Virus record (IMG/VR): IMGVR_UViG_3300047357_000466
Location: 1-43,077 of that record
Source: a virus
Length of the DNA: 43,077 nucleotides
Direction: 5' to 3' (one strand)
Under the pieces are notes generated by a model. The model was not told the origin of the DNA, ran no database searches, and saw only the letters and a list, made by a program, of their open reading frames with translations. The position numbers and the translations under genes were made by a program. Below, in pieces: positions 39,802-43,077 of this stretch; within the stretch, counting starts at the first letter, position 1, and every line of letters starts with the position of its first letter.

Positions 39802-41397
39802 ATGGCAGGATTCGTAGATAGAAATGGACCATTAAGCTACAATAAGAAATCATTTACACTGAGAGATCAGCTAAAGAAGCTAAGCTCTTTTGGTATGTAT
39901 TATGATGATTTAGTACTTAGGCAATCACAGGCAATAGGTCCGATTGAAGACGCAATAGGTTTTGGTCAAATGAACCAAATGGGATTAGACTCAGATGATA
40001 TGTATGGTGCTTTCGCAGCCCTTTCAATGTCTGATACTACAATGCGTAAGAATGTACCGTTCTTCGATCAAAATTACGAAAGTAAGCGTAATGAATTAAG
40101 AGCATTTTCAACGTATGATGAAATTGAAGATATTTTAGATATTCTTTGTGATGAGTCTGTTGTTTATGATAATAAAAACTTTTTTGCAACTCCTGAACTT
40201 ATAGGAATGGAAGTTAGTGAAGAAGTTGAAAAATATTTACAAAAAGCATATCGAGATATTTATCAATATTTTGGATTTAATCAAGATCAATCGGCATGGT
40301 ACTTTTATAGAAAGTTCTTAGTTGATGGTTATCTTTCTTTTGAAATAGTTTATAACCCTGAACAAACTCAAATTATTGGATTTAAAGAAATTGATCCTAT
40401 AACATTAATTCCAGGATATAATAAAACAGATGGCAAGAAAGTATGGACTCAATTTAAAGACGATCCAGTTAAGGAGAGAGTCCTGTATGATTCTCAGATC
40501 ATTTATATTTCTTATTCATCAATTACCACAGCCTCGAGAGTAAGTTACTTAGAGAGACTTATAAGGTCATTTAATTTAATGAGAATTATGGAACACACTA
40601 GAGTAATCTGGGCTGTTACTAATTCTTCTTATAGAATGAAATTTATAATCCCAGTTGGTGGTAAATCTAAAACAAGAGCAAAACAATCACTTGCTCAGTT
40701 AATGAATAACTATAAAGAAGTTGTAGATTTTGATTGGGAATCTGGAAGTATGCATACTGACGGTAAACCAATGTTACAATTTAATAAAGAATATTGGTTA
40801 CCTTCGAAAGATGGAGAACAGCCGGAGATTGAAACACTAGGAGGAGAAGGTCCTGAATTATCAGACACAGAAGCTCTTAAATATTTCTCAGATAAATTAA
40901 AAATGGTTTCTAAAATACCATTTAATAGATTCATGTATGAAGATGGTGGTGGAGATTTCAATTTAGCCGCTGACGGTATGATTAGAGATGAGATTAAGTT
41001 TGGTAAATTTATTAAACGTTTAAGATCTACATTCCAAGAAATTTTAGTTAAACCGTTATACATTCAAATGTGTTTAAAATTTCCTGAATTTGAAAATGAT
41101 GCATCTTTTAAAACACAGATATCTCTACAATTCCTTGAGGAAAACATGTTTGCTGAATTAAAACAAATGGAAATCATGGAACGTAGAGTAGAGTTTATTA
41201 GTTCTGTAAAAGATTCTCTAGTTGAAACAAATCCAGAAACAATGGAAGAAGAATATTATTTCGATTCAGATTTCTTAGTCGATAGATACTTAAAACTAAG
41301 TCCAGATGATAAAGCAGCTAATGCAGCTTACAAGGCAAGAAAAGCTGCTAAAGATGCAGAAGAACCTGAGATTGACCCAATGGACATGGGAATATAA
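39802..41397 (+). CDS. 20: Portal vertex protein (T4 gp20-like)
   Basis: 531 residues (T4 gp20 524). The portal dodecamer nucleates head assembly, and DNA enters and leaves through it. Evidence is length, helical composition and T4-like segments: KNVPFFDQNYESKRNELRAF, AFSTYDEIEDILDILCDESV, SYLERLIRSFNLMRIMEHTR with VIWAVTNSSYRMKF, KMVSKIPFNRFMYEDGG and EIKFGKFIKRLRSTFQEIL. The C-terminus is helical and acidic (PEIDPMDMGI). It is followed by a core protein and the prohead protease, the T4 order. Confidence 0.93.
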   Translation: MAGFVDRNGPLSYNKKSFTLRDQLKKLSSFGMYYDDLVLRQSQAIGPIEDAIGFGQMNQMGLDSDDMYGAFAALSMSDTTMRKNVPFFDQNYESKRNELRAFSTYDEIEDILDILCDESVVYDNKNFFATPELIGMEVSEEVEKYLQKAYRDIYQYFGFNQDQSAWYFYRKFLVDGYLSFEIVYNPEQTQIIGFKEIDPITLIPGYNKTDGKKVWTQFKDDPVKERVLYDSQIIYISYSSITTASRVSYLERLIRSFNLMRIMEHTRVIWAVTNSSYRMKFIIPVGGKSKTRAKQSLAQLMNNYKEVVDFDWESGSMHTDGKPMLQFNKEYWLPSKDGEQPEIETLGGEGPELSDTEALKYFSDKLKMVSKIPFNRFMYEDGGGDFNLAADGMIRDEIKFGKFIKRLRSTFQEILVKPLYIQMCLKFPEFENDASFKTQISLQFLEENMFAELKQMEIMERRVEFISSVKDSLVETNPETMEEEYYFDSDFLVDRYLKLSPDDKAANAAYKARKAAKDAEEPEIDPMDMGI

Positions 41398-41399
41398 GA

Positions 41400-41410
41400 G
41401 ATATATAATA
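41400..41410 (+). promoter_or_regulatory. Candidate late promoter GATATATAATA before the core protein
   Basis: GATATATAATA, 16 bases before the start at 41427. An identical 11-base copy sits at 41803-41813 before the protease gene. A repeated exact element before two adjacent head genes, plus a gp55 gene nearby, supports a -10-only late promoter. Confidence 0.5.
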
Positions 41411-41426
41411 AAAATAAATTAATAAA

Positions 41427-41765
41427 ATGAAAAGAGTAAGATTATACGAAGATTTTATAGCTGAAGATGCAAAAACAGTTACACCTGATTCGGATATTAA
41501 AATTGATGATTTTTCAACAGACGATGGGATTGAACTTAAATCTCAAGAAATTATTGGAGCAATAGTTAGTTCTGCGACTGAAAAAGAATTTAAAGAATAT
41601 TTTTTTGATCAATATGGCAACACAGCTTTTACGGAAGCAGATATGCAAAGTTTAGTCACAATGTATAATGAATATGTAGAAGAAGTTACCGCGATAGAGA
41701 CCGAAGAGGAAGAAGAAGAGAAAAAAGAAGAAGAAGGAGAAGATGATCCTTTAGCAGATATTTAA
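41427..41765 (+). CDS. Prohead core protein candidate (T4 gp67-like)
   Basis: 112 residues. The N-terminus MKRVRLYEDFIAEDAKT is very like the T4 capsid-targeting peptide MKTYQEFIAEA, with a gp21-type cleavage point after FIAE. The middle is helical (IIGAIVSSATEKEFKEYFF). The C-terminus is a long acidic run (TEEEEEEKKEEEGEDDPLADI). T4 gp67 is also small with an acidic tail and sits between gp20 and gp21, exactly the position here. Prohead core proteins are digested by gp21 before DNA packaging. Confidence 0.65.
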   Translation: MKRVRLYEDFIAEDAKTVTPDSDIKIDDFSTDDGIELKSQEIIGAIVSSATEKEFKEYFFDQYGNTAFTEADMQSLVTMYNEYVEEVTAIETEEEEEEKKEEEGEDDPLADI

Positions 41766-41802
41766 AAAATTAATTTTTTTAAAAATCACACTTTTTAATA
41801 AA

Positions 41803-41813
41803 GATATATAATA
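41803..41813 (+). promoter_or_regulatory. Candidate late promoter GATATATAATA before the protease gene
   Basis: An exact second copy of the 11-base element, 21 bases before the start at 41835 and separated from the preceding gene by 37 bases. Confidence 0.5.
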
Positions 41814-41834
41814 CAAATATAATAAAATAATAAA

Positions 41835-43077
41835 ATGAGCAAAACTGACTTATTAATCTTAGAAAGATCTGCTTCGGGTTTAGAATTTAAAGAAGAAAAC
41901 GGAGTATATGTATTAGAAGGAGTTTTTGGCGAATTAGATACGAAGAATAGAAACAACCGTATTTACACTGCTGAAGAGTATCTACCACAGATCGAATCAT
42001 TACAAGATAAAATCAAAGCATCTAAACTTTTAGGTGAATTAGATCATCCACAAAATTTTGACGTTTCTTTAAAGAATGTATCACACATTATTGAAGAAAT
42101 AACATACGATGAAGCAAATAAGCAAATTAAAGGACGTATTAGATTATTAGATACTGACGCTGGTCGTCAAGCTAAAGCACTTGTTGATGCTGGAGTACCA
42201 CTTCAAATTTCTTCAAGAGCAGCCGGCGCTGTAGAATCTAATGGTAAAGTAAAGATTAAACAATTATTTACTTATGATTTAGTTGCAGATCCTGGATTTG
42301 AAAACGCAGAATTAAAGAGAGTTAACGAATCTTTTGGATTTGAAAACAACTCTGATATTCTAATTTATGAAATCGGTGGAAGCTCAAACTTAAACGAAGA
42401 AACAACAAAAATCGAAAATAAACAAACAGAAACAATGGCAGAATCTAAATTTATCACTGTTGAAGATTTTAATAAGTACTCACAATATCTTTCTGAAGAA
42501 ATGAAGAGTATTAAAGAATCTATGGCAGCTGCTAAAGAAAATGGCAATGATACAGAAATAGAAAATCTAAAAGAATATGCTGGATATTTAGCAGAAAAAT
42601 TAGATCAGTCTATTAATACAGCCGAAGAATTAGCAACAAAAACAGATCAATCAATTCAGTACACGGAATCTATTGCTGAAAAATTAGATCAATCAATTCA
42701 ATACTCTGAGCATATTGCTGAAGGTGTTGATTCAATTAAAGAGTACACTAACTACTTAGCAGAATCTTATAACGAAGGAGCAACAACTCACGAAGGTTTA
42801 TTAAAGTACATCGACTACTTAAAAGAAAACTTAGAAAAAGTTACAGAATACGCAGAATATGTTGCTGAAACTGTAAATTCTAATTTAATTTTAGAAGATG
42901 AAGCTGGTAAAGAAGTTGAGGAAATCGAAGCTGAAAACGATGCAAAAGACGTTACTGAACCAACAGTTGATGCTGAAGGTAATGAGCTTGAACACGGAGC
43001 TGAAGTTAAAGATGTTGAAAAAGATCTAGAACTTGAAGGTGAAGGAGACGCTGAAGGAGAGGAAATCTCAGAAGAAG
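41835..43077 (+). CDS. 21: Prohead protease (T4 gp21-like) with scaffold-like extension, 3'-truncated
   Basis: 414 residues are visible from the ATG at 41835; the frame is still open at the window end. Residues 1-165 match the gp21 serine protease: GVFGELDTKNRNNRIY, LLGELDHPQ (His71), LQISSRAAGAV (Ser126/127) and YDLVADPGFENAEL (Asp152 near the active site). T4 gp21 ends near 212. Here, from about residue 200, a long coiled-coil region follows with repeats such as IAEKLDQSIQYTE and IAEGVDS, then an acidic Glu-rich segment. That looks like a gp22-type scaffold fused in frame. Met201 (42435) is in an A-rich context and could start a separate scaffold product. Confidence 0.85.
   Translation, partial: MSKTDLLILERSASGLEFKEENGVYVLEGVFGELDTKNRNNRIYTAEEYLPQIESLQDKIKASKLLGELDHPQNFDVSLKNVSHIIEEITYDEANKQIKGRIRLLDTDAGRQAKALVDAGVPLQISSRAAGAVESNGKVKIKQLFTYDLVADPGFENAELKRVNESFGFENNSDILIYEIGGSSNLNEETTKIENKQTETMAESKFITVEDFNKYSQYLSEEMKSIKESMAAAKENGNDTEIENLKEYAGYLAEKLDQSINTAEELATKTDQSIQYTESIAEKLDQSIQYSEHIAEGVDSIKEYTNYLAESYNEGATTHEGLLKYIDYLKENLEKVTEYAEYVAETVNSNLILEDEAGKEVEEIEAENDAKDVTEPTVDAEGNELEHGAEVKDVEKDLELEGEGDAEGEEISEE

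Noticed and set aside
41763-41783. AT-only palindrome after the core protein gene as a terminator
   Set aside because: No GC pairs, so the stem would be very weak; such palindromes are expected by chance in this AT-rich sequence.
1-43077. tRNA genes, CRISPR arrays or insertion sequences
   Set aside because: No cloverleaf with a conserved T-loop, no regularly spaced repeats and no transposase motifs were seen by eye; a dedicated scan could not be run.

Overview
This window is an interior piece of a large, AT-rich, T4-like myovirus genome. Every gene I can support lies on the + strand, densely packed with 1-8 base overlaps, and no host genes are visible. Assignment to the T4 superfamily rests on recognisable homologues of gp32, gp61, UvsY, UvsW, gp43, UvsX, gp41, gp46/47, gp55, gp4, gp20 and gp21. 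Starts are preceded by A-rich stretches (AAATAAAAT type) with almost no Shine-Dalgarno sequence. That fits a Bacteroidota (flavobacterial) host, but this is inference.

Layout. 1-2261: end of a structural module (partial structural gene, tail-tube-like protein, glycine-zipper protein). 2264-7524: recombination and replication block (RuvC-like resolvase, gp32 ssDNA-binding protein, gp61 primase, UvsY, UvsW). 7560-16767: a 9-kb block of modular proteins with T4 capsid-targeting-like segments and repeated V/I-x-E-A/G/S sites that look like prohead-protease cleavage sites; it includes two consecutive ligase-fold nucleotidyltransferase-like proteins, the second fused to an NMN-adenylyltransferase-like domain. 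16866-19201: metabolic operon with methylglyoxal synthase, a cytidylyltransferase-like protein and an RmlB-like dehydratase. 19294-21351: small hypothetical genes. 21352-24256: a T4 beta-glucosyltransferase homologue, a dUTPase/dCTPase-like gene and the N-terminal half of DNA polymerase. 24379-28162: nrdB, nrdA and a sliding-clamp candidate. 28169-36309: C-terminal half of DNA polymerase, UvsX, an Fe(II)/2-oxoglutarate oxygenase, gp41, a gp33-like candidate, gp47 and gp46. 36317-43077: tail and head morphogenesis plus the late sigma factor (gp15-like, gp55, gp4, portal gp20, gp67-like core protein, and a gp21 protease with a scaffold-like extension, cut by the window end).

How it fits together. 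Replication, recombination and dNTP supply are interleaved: the polymerase is encoded in two pieces flanking the reductase and clamp genes. The glucosyltransferase plus the MazG/dUTPase-like pyrophosphatase suggest glucosylated modified DNA, although no base hydroxymethylase is in the window. The strongest candidate for an undescribed system is the 7.5-16.8 kb block: proteins that look designed to enter the prohead, be cut by gp21 and be delivered with the DNA, including ligase-fold and NMNAT-like enzymes that could act on host RNA/DNA ends or NAD+ at the start of infection. No tRNA, CRISPR array, IS element or homing endonuclease was recognised. No gene-free stretch exceeds 300 bases.
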